Shown: positions 7,844 to 14,662 of the stretch, piece after piece
How the letters are laid out: every line of letters begins with the position of its first letter
Numbering within the stretch: position 1 is the stretch's first letter
NCBI GenBank assembly: GCA_037178675.1
Contig: JAYMGJ010000543.1
Coordinates: 1 to 14,662 of the forward strand
Source: Scleroderma bovista
Taxonomy: Eukaryota; Basidiomycota; Agaricomycetes; Boletales; Sclerodermataceae
Length of the DNA: 14,662 nucleotides
Direction of reading: 5' to 3'
Notes under the pieces: model-generated
The model's input: the letters and a program-made list of their open reading frames with translations, nothing else
Database searches by the model: none
Told to the model about the DNA's origin: nothing
Program-made: the position numbers and the translations under genes

Positions 7844-10800
7844 TCAACTCCCCCCAGATCCACCAAGTCCCAGCATATGACAGAACTCCCTCACCTTGGG
7901 TGTAGTCAACGGTTTGGTGAGCAAATCAGCAGCCTGTTGAGTGGTAGGGACGAATGAAGGTGTGATAGCCTGTTCCTGGACCGCATCTCGAAGCCAGTAG
8001 TAGCAAAGGTCCAGCTGCTTCATCCTGCCATGGTGTTCTGGGTTCTTGGCCACAGAAATCGCAGATTGGTTGTCAATGAGCAGAGAGGAGGCGCCAGGAA
8101 GGGGAATACCAAGCTCATGCATCAGATTGCGCATCCATTTGATTTCCTTGCCTGCTTGGACAGCTGCCATATACTCAGCTTCAGTAGTAGAGAGAGCAAC
8201 GACGTTTTGCAGCTTAGAAGACCAGGAAACCGCACCAGTACCCATCTTGACCACATATCCACCAGTAGAGCGGCCAGTATCCTTGCATCCACCATGGTCT
8301 GCATCAGAGAAGGTGATAAAGGTCTCAGGTTGCGAGGGATCAGGGGAGTAGGTGATAGAGTAGTCAAGGGTACCCTTAATATAGCGCAGGAGGTGTTTGA
8401 CAGCGAGCCAGTGGGTCCAGCCTGGATTGGAGTTGAATCTAGCCAATACTCCAACAGTGTAGGCGATATCTGGACGAGTAGTGGTAGCAAGGTACATCAG
8501 AGCACCAACAGCAGAGAGATAAGGAGTCTGACGCATAGTTTCGGCTTCCTGAGCGTTCTGGGGGCTCTGAGTGCGAGAGAGGCGAAGGCCAGGTTCCATG
8601 GGAGTGGAGATGGGCTTACAGTCAGCCATACCAAACCTGTCCAGGACATCGAGGCAATACTGCCTTTGGGAGAGTGAGATAGAGCGCTTGGAACGATCCC
8701 TGTCGATTTTGATGCCTAGCAGCTGAGTAGTAGGCCCCAGATCGCGGATTTTGAAGTGCTGGGTGAGCTGGGCGATGAAAGACTGGATGGCATGTTCAGA
8801 TTTCGAGGCTAGAGTCATATCATCAACGAAAACAGGGAGAATAATGGTGACACCATCCTTGGAGTAGATATAGATGCTGGCATCGGAGTAGGTCTGTCTG
8901 AAGTCAAGGGACTCGAGCACAGAGCGCATCTTCTTGTTCCAGCGGTTTCCGCCCTGTTTGCTGCCATAGATAGCTTTCTGGAGCAAACACACCTTGGCTT
9001 TGGGATCTCCCTCCACAAATCCTTCTGGTTGCGCCATATAGACCTCACAGTCCATTTCCCCATTGAGGTAGGCATGAGAGACGTCGAGAGAGTGCAGGTG
9101 GAGGTCCTGGAGAGCTGCAAGCGCGAGGATAACCCGTATGGAGGAAAGGCGAACAGTAGGAGCGAAGACTTCGAGGTAATCGAATCCAGGACGCTGGTTG
9201 TAGCCCTTGGCCACCAATCGAGCCTTGTAGCGATCCACAGAGCCATCTGCGTTGCGCTTCACCTTGAATACCCACTTTGAACCGATGACCTTACTCCCAG
9301 CAGGTCTAGGAACAAGTGTCCAAGTACCATTACTCTGGTGCGCTGCCAGCTCCTCCAAAGCGGCCTGTCTCCACTTCTCAGCATCAGGACGAGTAAGAGC
9401 CTCTGCAAATGTGAGTGGCTCATCAGGGAGAGATGCAGACATAGCCAATTCATCATCACTGTCCTCCATCTCATCTGGTTCATCGAGCTGCGCAGGGGAG
9501 AGCTTCCACCACTCTCTAGGCTTCTGTCTGTTGCGCATAGGTAGTCTGGCACCAATTCCGACGGGACTAGATGGTCTGGGACGTGGTTGTGGGGATGGAG
9601 TGCGCACAGGAGGCGCAGGAGCTTCATCTGGAACAGCAGGGGGTTCTGGATTAGCAGGTAAAGGTATAGGCTCCCCCCCATGATCCAGTACCTCATTGCA
9701 TTCGCTCTCAGAGTCCAGAGTCGCACCAGGGTTGTAGTAGTCAACAGGGGGCGAAGGTGGGACAATAGCAGGAGCAGTAGGGGGAGGCTGGGAGGGTAAG
9801 GGCGATCTTTTGGACATAGGGAAGTACCTTTCGTCGAAATCAGCCCTTTCAGAGATTAGAGTACGCTTGGAGGTAGGATTATAGAACTTCCAGCCTTTGT
9901 AACCCTCAGGATAGCCTAGAAAGACACATTTCTCCATGTGGGACTCCAGAGGGCGCCTCTTGTCCTTCTGCACATGCACATAGGCAGTACAACCCCAAAC
10001 TCGAAGGTGGGACACATCAGGCTTGCACCCATGCCACAGTTCATAGGGAGTAGCATCCTTGATGGCCTCAGTAGGACACCTATTCCAGACATGGACTAAA
10101 GAGGCAAGACAGTCGCCCCAGAAACCTTTGGCAAGGCCAGACTCGTCCAACATCGCAGTAATCCGCTCGGATAGAACCCTATTAGCACGCTCTGCAACTC
10201 CATTCTGCTGGGGTCGATTCCTGACAGTATGCTGGCGAAGAATGCCACATTGGGTCGTGAAATCGATGAAAGCGTTGCTCATATACTCCCCTCCCTTGTC
10301 ATCGCGCAGGATCTTGATTTTTCGTTCGCTCTGGTTCTCAGCAAAGGCCTTGAACGTCTTGAAGGCCTCAAAAACTTGGGACTTGGCCTTCAGAGGCATA
10401 ACAAAGCGAAATCTCGAATAATCGTCGATGAAAGTGATCCAGTATCGATACCCAGACATGGAGAGGTGGCCTACATCGTGGACGTCGCTATGGACGAGTT
10501 CCAGAGGTCTGGAGGCGCGCCAAGAAGAGCTAGGGAAGGGGTTGGCATGCATCTTACCAGCCAGGCAGGGTTCACAGATAGGATCAGGGGCAGTCTTCGA
10601 GTCTATAGCCATCCCAGTGACCAGATTGTGACGCAGTAGGGCCTTCACATCGGCCAGGTGGTGGTGGGCAAGTCTCCTATGCCAGAGGTCGAGATCTAGA
10701 GGAGTAGTGGTAGCTGCAGACGCAAATTCGACCAGTGGGGCAGTTTCTCCATCCAGAAAAGCACAGTTGGTGTTCCCAATGTTTGCCACGAAGAGGACAG

Positions 10801-12076
10801 GTCCAGGAGGTCGTCTGAAGGCCATCTGCGTCGCATTGATGCTCACAAGGAAGCCCTTACTTCGACACAAGTATAGCACAGAGAGTAAATTATTCCTGAG
10901 ATCAGGGACATGTAGGACGTTGGTAAACTCCACAGGACGCTGCTTTCTCCCTTCAATAACCGGTTGAAAGACTACAGACCCCACCCCAGCTGAATAGACG
11001 ACCTTGTTGTCTGCCAACTTCACAGGGACGCATTTTGGAGTATAATTGCGCATCCAGTGGCGATGGGGGGTCATATGAGCAGTGGCCCCAGTGTCTGCAT
11101 TCCAATGGACGTCAGCATCGAGTTGGAGGGGATACAGAGGAGAGGAGGGATCAAAGGAACGAAGACTTGCATTGCCAGCGAACTCCATGGCCTGGGAAGC
11201 GGACTGGGAGCCAGAGGACGACTCAGCAGGTGGCTGGGAAGAGCTAGACGCATCAGACGCTTGATTTGCGGCGTTACCACCCTTCTTAGTGCGCTTAGAC
11301 TTCTGGGAAAGGTAGTTGGACTTAGCCTTGACCAGGTTCTGGCACTTATGGACACAGTGGTTCGAGTACTCGCAGAAAGAGCACGAAACAGAAGGGGGAC
11401 ACTTGCAGTTGCTGCCAGATGCGAACAGGACCGTCTCAGACGCAGTAGTTGACTCAGGACGCCGCATGCGCTGTAGTTCCTCCGCTAGGAAGGCTTCCTT
11501 GAGTCTGTCCTTCTCCAAGGACTGGAAGAGGAGTAGAGAGGACGCAAAATGCGAGTATTCATCGCCTAGAGAGCGCACCATAGCCATGCAGATGAGCTCA
11601 TTATCCAGGTCCTTCATGGTATAAGGGGTGGTGGCATCCTTGGGGCGAAGCTGCTGGATCTTGGACATAGAGTCTTCAATCCTGGCGATGAGGGAGGTCA
11701 GGGACTCGTCCTGCTTCTTCCTAATCGAAAAGAAGTCGTCCCAGGCGTTGAAGCGGGCTCCAGGACGCTGTTGGAGGTGGAGGGACTCGAGGGTGGACCA
11801 GATCTGCGCAGGGTTGTCTTGGACAGCATCTATATGGGTCCTTTGTTCAGCAGAAAGCGATAGGTAGAGTTGTCCAGCAGCCTTGTCCGCTCTAAGGTCC
11901 CACTTAGCCTGGAGGTCAGACTGGGAGTCATCAGGGCGCTTCTCAGCACCACTGACAATAGTCCAGAGGCCCTTGGTACGCAGAAAAGCCTTCATTTCCC
12001 CCTTCCAGGTCGAGTAGTTTGAGGAGGAGAGTTTTGGGAAGGAGGGGGTCGAGGAACTGATAGACTCATCAGCCAT
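7844..12076 (-). CDS. Gag-pol polyprotein of element C (1410 aa, intact)
   Basis: Encodes capsid and all replication enzymes in one frame. I chose the ATG at 12074-12076 (MADESISSS): it is the first in-frame ATG, has G at +4, and precedes the gag homology (LSSSNYSTWKGEMKAFL). Domains by residue: gag about 15-220; CCHC knuckle C232-x2-C235-x4-H240-x4-C245; Ser-rich linker about 275-296; aspartic protease D328-T-G-A; pre-integrase zinc finger H466, H471, C501, C504; integrase D531, D593 and E629, with exactly 35 residues between the last two (DD35E); Pro-rich linker about 760-850; RT with WVFKVK, DVSHAYLNG (D998) and FVDD (D1085-D1086); RNase H with D1258, E1299 (STTEAEY) and D1335. The C-terminus is LGLGGSGGS. 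Length is normal for Ty1/copia. All catalytic residues are present. Oddity: F in place of Y in the RT YxDD box, shared with element B. Confidence 0.96.
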   Translation of the reverse strand: MADESISSSTPSFPKLSSSNYSTWKGEMKAFLRTKGLWTIVSGAEKRPDDSQSDLQAKWDLRADKAAGQLYLSLSAEQRTHIDAVQDNPAQIWSTLESLHLQQRPGARFNAWDDFFSIRKKQDESLTSLIARIEDSMSKIQQLRPKDATTPYTMKDLDNELICMAMVRSLGDEYSHFASSLLLFQSLEKDRLKEAFLAEELQRMRRPESTTASETVLFASGSNCKCPPSVSCSFCEYSNHCVHKCQNLVKAKSNYLSQKSKRTKKGGNAANQASDASSSSQPPAESSSGSQSASQAMEFAGNASLRSFDPSSPLYPLQLDADVHWNADTGATAHMTPHRHWMRNYTPKCVPVKLADNKVVYSAGVGSVVFQPVIEGRKQRPVEFTNVLHVPDLRNNLLSVLYLCRSKGFLVSINATQMAFRRPPGPVLFVANIGNTNCAFLDGETAPLVEFASAATTTPLDLDLWHRRLAHHHLADVKALLRHNLVTGMAIDSKTAPDPICEPCLAGKMHANPFPSSSWRASRPLELVHSDVHDVGHLSMSGYRYWITFIDDYSRFRFVMPLKAKSQVFEAFKTFKAFAENQSERKIKILRDDKGGEYMSNAFIDFTTQCGILRQHTVRNRPQQNGVAERANRVLSERITAMLDESGLAKGFWGDCLASLVHVWNRCPTEAIKDATPYELWHGCKPDVSHLRVWGCTAYVHVQKDKRRPLESHMEKCVFLGYPEGYKGWKFYNPTSKRTLISERADFDERYFPMSKRSPLPSQPPPTAPAIVPPSPPVDYYNPGATLDSESECNEVLDHGGEPIPLPANPEPPAVPDEAPAPPVRTPSPQPRPRPSSPVGIGARLPMRNRQKPREWWKLSPAQLDEPDEMEDSDDELAMSASLPDEPLTFAEALTRPDAEKWRQAALEELAAHQSNGTWTLVPRPAGSKVIGSKWVFKVKRNADGSVDRYKARLVAKGYNQRPGFDYLEVFAPTVRLSSIRVILALAALQDLHLHSLDVSHAYLNGEMDCEVYMAQPEGFVEGDPKAKVCLLQKAIYGSKQGGNRWNKKMRSVLESLDFRQTYSDASIYIYSKDGVTIILPVFVDDMTLASKSEHAIQSFIAQLTQHFKIRDLGPTTQLLGIKIDRDRSKRSISLSQRQYCLDVLDRFGMADCKPISTPMEPGLRLSRTQSPQNAQEAETMRQTPYLSAVGALMYLATTTRPDIAYTVGVLARFNSNPGWTHWLAVKHLLRYIKGTLDYSITYSPDPSQPETFITFSDADHGGCKDTGRSTGGYVVKMGTGAVSWSSKLQNVVALSTTEAEYMAAVQAGKEIKWMRNLMHELGIPLPGASSLLIDNQSAISVAKNPEHHGRMKQLDLCYYWLRDAVQEQAITPSFVPTTQQAADLLTKPLTTPKVREFCHMLGLGGSGGS

Positions 12077-12216
12077 GAGGACAGGAATGGACTGAGGATG
12101 CGATGGGAAGACTAGAGAGCGAGTTCTGAGGCTGGAACAGAGAGAAGGAATGTGGAAATCGATGTAGCAGGAGTAAAAAGTCGCGCAGGAGCAGGAAGGC
12201 GGTCTAAGAGGTAGTC

Positions 12217-12243
12217 CTAAAGTTCCTGGAGCGCGGGGCTCAT
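12217..12243 (-). CDS. Upstream ORF (8 codons) starting inside the primer-binding site
   Basis: The minus strand reads ATG AGC CCC GCG CTC CAG GAA CTT TAG. The ATG is the complement of the CAU anticodon of the priming tRNA, so it is forced by the primer-binding site. It lies in the 5' leader about 170 nt before the gag ATG and could reduce or regulate gag-pol translation. Translation is not shown. The same ATG is ACG in element B. Confidence 0.35.
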   Translation of the reverse strand: MSPALQEL

Positions 12244-12247
12244 AACC
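12230..12247 (-). promoter_or_regulatory. Primer-binding site: internal site of initiator tRNA-Met
   Basis: Directly next to the 5' LTR the element strand reads GGTTATGAGCCCCGCGCT. Its complement, AGCGCGGGGCTCATAACC, looks like the anticodon arm of initiator tRNA-Met (CUCAUAA loop), not the tRNA 3' end. Drosophila copia is known to prime from an internal half of the initiator tRNA and has GGTTATGGGCCC at the same position. I therefore infer half-tRNA priming here. The match should be checked against the host tRNA. Confidence 0.8.
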
Positions 12248-12526
12248 TGTTAAGATAAACCACAAAGGAGCACACTTGTGCCCAGTGTCAGAGACTGAAT
12301 TATGAGGAGAGCTACAGATTACAGACCTTGTGCCCAGTGTCAGAGACTGAAGAGAAAGGACTCTGGGCACGAAAATTTCAACTACACAAACAAAGCAAAC
12401 AAGGAAAAACAGTGTAACACAAAAGCCACAAATCACCTGATCAACCTGGAAAGGAAACAGCTGAAGTAATCACTGCAAATGCGCAACAACAACACCACAA
12501 GAGTGCACAAACACTCAATATCAACA
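12248..12526 (-). repeat. 5' LTR of element C (279 bp)
   Basis: On the + strand it runs from TGTTAAGATAAACC to CAATATCAACA, followed by the duplication CAAGA. Internal 25-bp direct repeats lie at 12275-12299 and 12327-12351. An imperfect 12-bp inverted repeat pairs 12359-12370 with 12330-12341 (or with 12278-12289). No clear TATA box was recognised in U3. Confidence 0.97.
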
Positions 12527-12531
12527 CAAGA
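12527..12531. repeat. Right target-site duplication of element C (CAAGA)
   Basis: Exact copy of 7529-7533, immediately after the LTR terminus ...TCAACA. Confidence 0.97.
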
Positions 12532-12721
12532 GAGATGATAGTCCAAATCTCTCACAGCAGTGTCCAACTCAGATTCAAGAGTGAGGGTGCCCATTATATC
12601 CTCACTCTCTAATCTTTTAAATTCTTGACATAGTCCCTTATTTCAGAGAAGGACATACCACAAATGGCATTGATGTGTTCACAGGTTGGGGCTGTACAGC
12701 TCAGGCTTGCTGGGGTTTCCC
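12532..12721 (-). other. Continuation of the sequence split by element C; weak minus coding signal
   Basis: The minus strand reads CEHINAICGMSFSEIRDY and, in another frame, TLESELDTAVRDLDYHLS. The second frame continues without a stop across the C insertion into CAKSSEAQDIYKYH (from 7533 downward) once C and one CAAGA are removed. It could be the decayed end of gag element G or another gene. I recognise no domain. Confidence 0.35.
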
Positions 12722-13339
12722 TCAGCGTGGGCAACATGGTTGGCTACACTTGTGAGCGATGTGGCCAAATCCCTGGCAGTTATAGCATTGGAGCCCTTTA
12801 CTCCATTTCTGGTTTGGCTGCTGAGCAGCACCAATATCCATTGGGGCACCAGCACCCGGTGTAACTCCATAAGAGGAGGAGCTCCCTTGCTGATAATAGC
12901 AGGCACCACCCTGCATATTAATCAAAAGGAGCTCCTGAGCTCTTCCAACAGTTCTAACCGAGGTGGCTAGCTCCACATAGGCGGAGTGATCCTTCCCCAG
13001 GAGGTACACTTGCTGGAGGACCTGCCTCTGTACTGCTCTTTCAAGCAAGTCCCTAGCATAAATGTTGGGACAGCCACTCTTGACTCTGAGCGACTTGAAA
13101 GCTGCGAGGAAGTCATCCACTCACTGATGAGGTCCTTGATGCAACTTCAACAAGTGGGACCTAGCCCAGTCGGCATTGTTGCCAGGCATGAAGAACCCTG
13201 TGATTTCGGCCTGTAACTTGTCCCAAGTGGAGTAATAAACCCCTGGAGCCATGTAGTGGTACAACTTGGCCTGGGCCCAACGCCCAGCTTTAGGTCCTTC
13301 GAACCTAGAGAGAACGGCCACCATGATCTCGCTTGACAC
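12722..13339 (-). pseudogene. Element G: retrotransposon gag (nucleocapsid) remnant, minus strand
   Basis: The frame reads VLSRFEGPKAGRWAQ, then FFMPGNNADWARSHLLKLHQ, an in-frame TGA at 13121-13123, then VDDFLAAFKSLRVKSG and on to a CCHC zinc knuckle CYNCQGFGHIAHKC (C-x2-C-x4-H-x4-C) at 12746-12787, ending with a stop at 12722. The 'GPKAGxWAQ ... DFLxxF' pattern and terminal knuckle fit a Ty3/gypsy-type retrotransposon gag, which binds genomic RNA in the particle. No ATG-led N-terminus is visible; the open frame starts around a possible splice acceptor at 13339-13340. No protease or RT follows on this strand. It is broken by the stop and truncated. The assignment to gypsy rather than another LTR class is inference. 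Confidence 0.65.
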
Positions 13340-13421
13340 TGCAAAATTGCCTATGAATTATATGGTCCTGTAGGACTTTAGATTAGTGCTGTGAAAATCA
13401 TGTTTGATGGCTCCAACTCAC
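13339..13421 (-). other. Candidate intron upstream of the gag remnant (83 bp)
   Basis: The minus strand has CAG/GTGAGT with the donor at 13421 and ATTTTGCAG/TGTCAAG with the acceptor at 13340-13339, just where the gag open frame begins. The donor is strong and the size typical for fungi. Retrotransposon gag normally has no intron, so this could be coincidence or a sign of a host-like gene. The upstream exon frame is not convincing. Confidence 0.22.
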
Positions 13422-14095
13422 CTGAGGTTGTGAACATTTAGCTAAGCATAGGAGATATGGCACAATCCAATGAGGATCCCCTAAGGACCATGGTATTATA
13501 GTTTTGAATGGAAGGGAGAGCAATGGCCCCCTTACATATGAACATCAGACTTGTTCTCAGCAGCATACTTGATTTAGTTGAAAAGTATTTCTTGTAAAGG
13601 TGTAGGGAATCAGGAAGGACCTGTCTCAATCTCTCCATTTTTATGGACTTGAGCAGCTAATGAGACAACTCTAGCAAAAATCTAAAGAACTATCCACCAG
13701 AGACTTTGAGAAAAATAGTAAATGAATTTAAAGCTAAAACCCTAAGAGAGCTTCAATGGAGAGCCTTGGGGTGCTACATTGAGCAATATATATACTACAG
13801 GGCATGACACTACAGTGTGTACACTAGGGTAGGATCATGATGTCATTGAGGGCAAGTGCTAGACTGGTCTGCAGATAAGATGACTGATGAGATACTACAC
13901 TACAAGATAAGATTTACTAATACAATACCTATTGGTAAGTCAGTTATTGCACTGGATATTCTCAGTGGGTGCTAGAGAAAATACATTCTCCAAAACTATA
14001 CCTGGAGATTCTCCAGGACTTGTCATTACAGGATTTTGTATAAATAATGATACTGGTTGTGTCATTGAGTAAATAAGAACAAATGAAAGACTTAG
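13422..14095. other. Spacer between divergent elements G and H
   Basis: No recognisable gene. The minus strand has a 66-codon ORF at 13438-13638 (MERLRQVLPDSLHLYKKY) without family resemblance. An AT-rich TATATATA at about 13786-13794, followed on the minus strand by TGTAGCACCCCAAGG, could be a promoter or LTR remnant serving G, but no LTR pair was found. Confidence 0.35.
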
Positions 14096-14662
14096 TCAGA
14101 TTTTGATAATTACTGCTTCTCCTTGATGCCCAACTGCAATATATTGGCACAACCAGCAAGCTGCGTTGACTCCAGAAGTGCACCCAAGGAGGCCCACCTC
14201 AATGCATCTGCTCTTTTCGACCCAAACTCCCTTATGCCTCATATTTCCCTTTTATCTCCTGATATACCTAAAATCCATGCTCTTGTGGACTCCAGGTCCA
14301 CGCATTTTTTTGTAGATTTACAATTCGTGCACAAAAACAACCTTACCTCTTACTCCGTCTCTCCCATCCAACTCCAGCTATTTGATGGTACATCAAACTT
14401 TGTAATTACTCAAGCTATCAATTTATCAGTGCAGTTCCCCGCATCGGGTGATGTCACCCCCATGACTTTTTATCTTGCTCCATTGGATTCTGAATGCTCA
14501 ATTGTCCTTGGGCATAACTGGCTCACCCACTATAATCCATTGATTGACTGGGTATTAAGCAGTTTAACATTCCAGACTCTTGCAGGAAGTTTGCCAGCAC
14601 CCCCATTGACTCCCTCTCCAGTTCTGCCTGGAAACTTTGACTCTGGCCTCTCCAGCCAGTCT
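14096..14662 (+). pseudogene. Element H: Ty3/gypsy-type gag-pol fragment with retropepsin, runs off the window
   Basis: A + frame without stops runs from 14096 (after TAG at 14093-14095) to the window end. It reads MPNCNILAQ (ATG at 14126), then [33 protein letters not shown], and [20 protein letters not shown]. This is the aspartic protease region that precedes RT in fungal gypsy elements: an active-site DSG, then a hydrophobic-ILG-x-x-WL motif. The active-site glycine is replaced by arginine (AGG at 14294-14296), which should destroy activity. The sequence upstream of 14126 does not look like gag, so the 5' part is probably missing. RT would lie to the right. Protease identity is good; whether the rest is intact cannot be seen. 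Confidence 0.7.

Larger units (their letters stand above)
7534..12526 (-). mobile_element. Element C: complete Ty1/copia retrotransposon (4993 bp)
   Basis: A full-length LTR retrotransposon on the minus strand: 5' LTR 12248-12526, primer-binding site 12230-12247, a single gag-pol frame 12076-7844, polypurine tract 7813-7822, and 3' LTR 7534-7812. LTR termini are TGTT...AACA, and a perfect 5-bp duplication CAAGA flanks it. The two 279-bp LTRs differ at only two bases (0.7%), so insertion was recent. The order protease-integrase-RT-RNase H identifies Ty1/copia. No stop or frameshift is visible in the polyprotein, so C is a candidate autonomous element. It is the source-type copy for reading the lesions of B. 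Confidence 0.97.

Noticed and set aside
12275..12351. Repeated 25-bp units in the LTR as a CRISPR-like array
   Set aside because: There are only two units per LTR, and the spacer is identical in copies C and D. This is LTR internal structure in a eukaryotic genome.
12986..13216. + strand ORFs opposite the gag remnant G
   Set aside because: They are shadows of the minus-strand gag frame, which has a clear CCHC knuckle.
13438..13638. 66-codon minus ORF (MERLRQVLPDSLH) as the gag N-terminus of element G
   Set aside because: It has no gag resemblance, and the frame does not join the gag frame in a convincing way even with the candidate intron removed.

Overview
The window looks like a transposon-rich stretch of a filamentous fungal genome, most likely a basidiomycete of the Agaricomycetes. 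The grounds are the style of the Ty1/copia and Ty3/gypsy elements, a fungal-sized candidate intron, and two adjacent TTAGGG units. The species assignment is inference. I see no intact host gene. Almost everything recognisable is retrotransposon sequence, nested and broken.

Left part (1-6320). An old, degenerate Ty1/copia element (A, + strand) supplies a reverse transcriptase fragment at about 2-130 and the C-terminal RT plus RNase H region at about 5392-6320. Between these lie: a non-transposon-looking segment (about 131-484) that reads as two short exons around a candidate 70-bp intron; a truncated + oriented LTR (485-688); and a minus-strand copia element B (689-5391). B's gag-pol is broken by a lost start codon, a 503-bp gag deletion and a + oriented solo LTR D (2344-2622, perfect 5-bp target duplication TCCAG).

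Middle (6321-7533). No convincing gene. It holds a short unrecognised minus ORF (6710-6940), a tiny telomere-like tract (about 7076-7090) and an LTR-like promoter region with a TATA box (about 7310-7533).

Right part (7534-14662). A complete, apparently young minus-strand copia element C (7534-12526) has 279-bp LTRs differing at 2 positions, a perfect CAAGA target duplication and one uninterrupted 1410-codon gag-pol. It carries a primer-binding site matching the anticodon arm of initiator tRNA-Met and a polypurine tract. Beyond it are a decayed minus-strand gag with a CCHC knuckle (G, 12722-13339) and, on the + strand, the start of a Ty3/gypsy-type protease region with a damaged active site (H, 14096 to the window end).

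Relative order from nesting: A is older than the B rearrangement, and B is older than D. C postdates the sequence it split. LTR1, B, C and D all belong to one family, so the locus records several rounds of activity of the same copia lineage, plus ectopic recombination (B has no matching target duplication). C is the only element here that looks coding-competent. I did not find a non-transposon system. The most notable points are the half-tRNA priming site with an embedded upstream ORF, the duplicated polypurine tract, the LTR hairpin and duplication architecture, and the mosaic LTR haplotypes.
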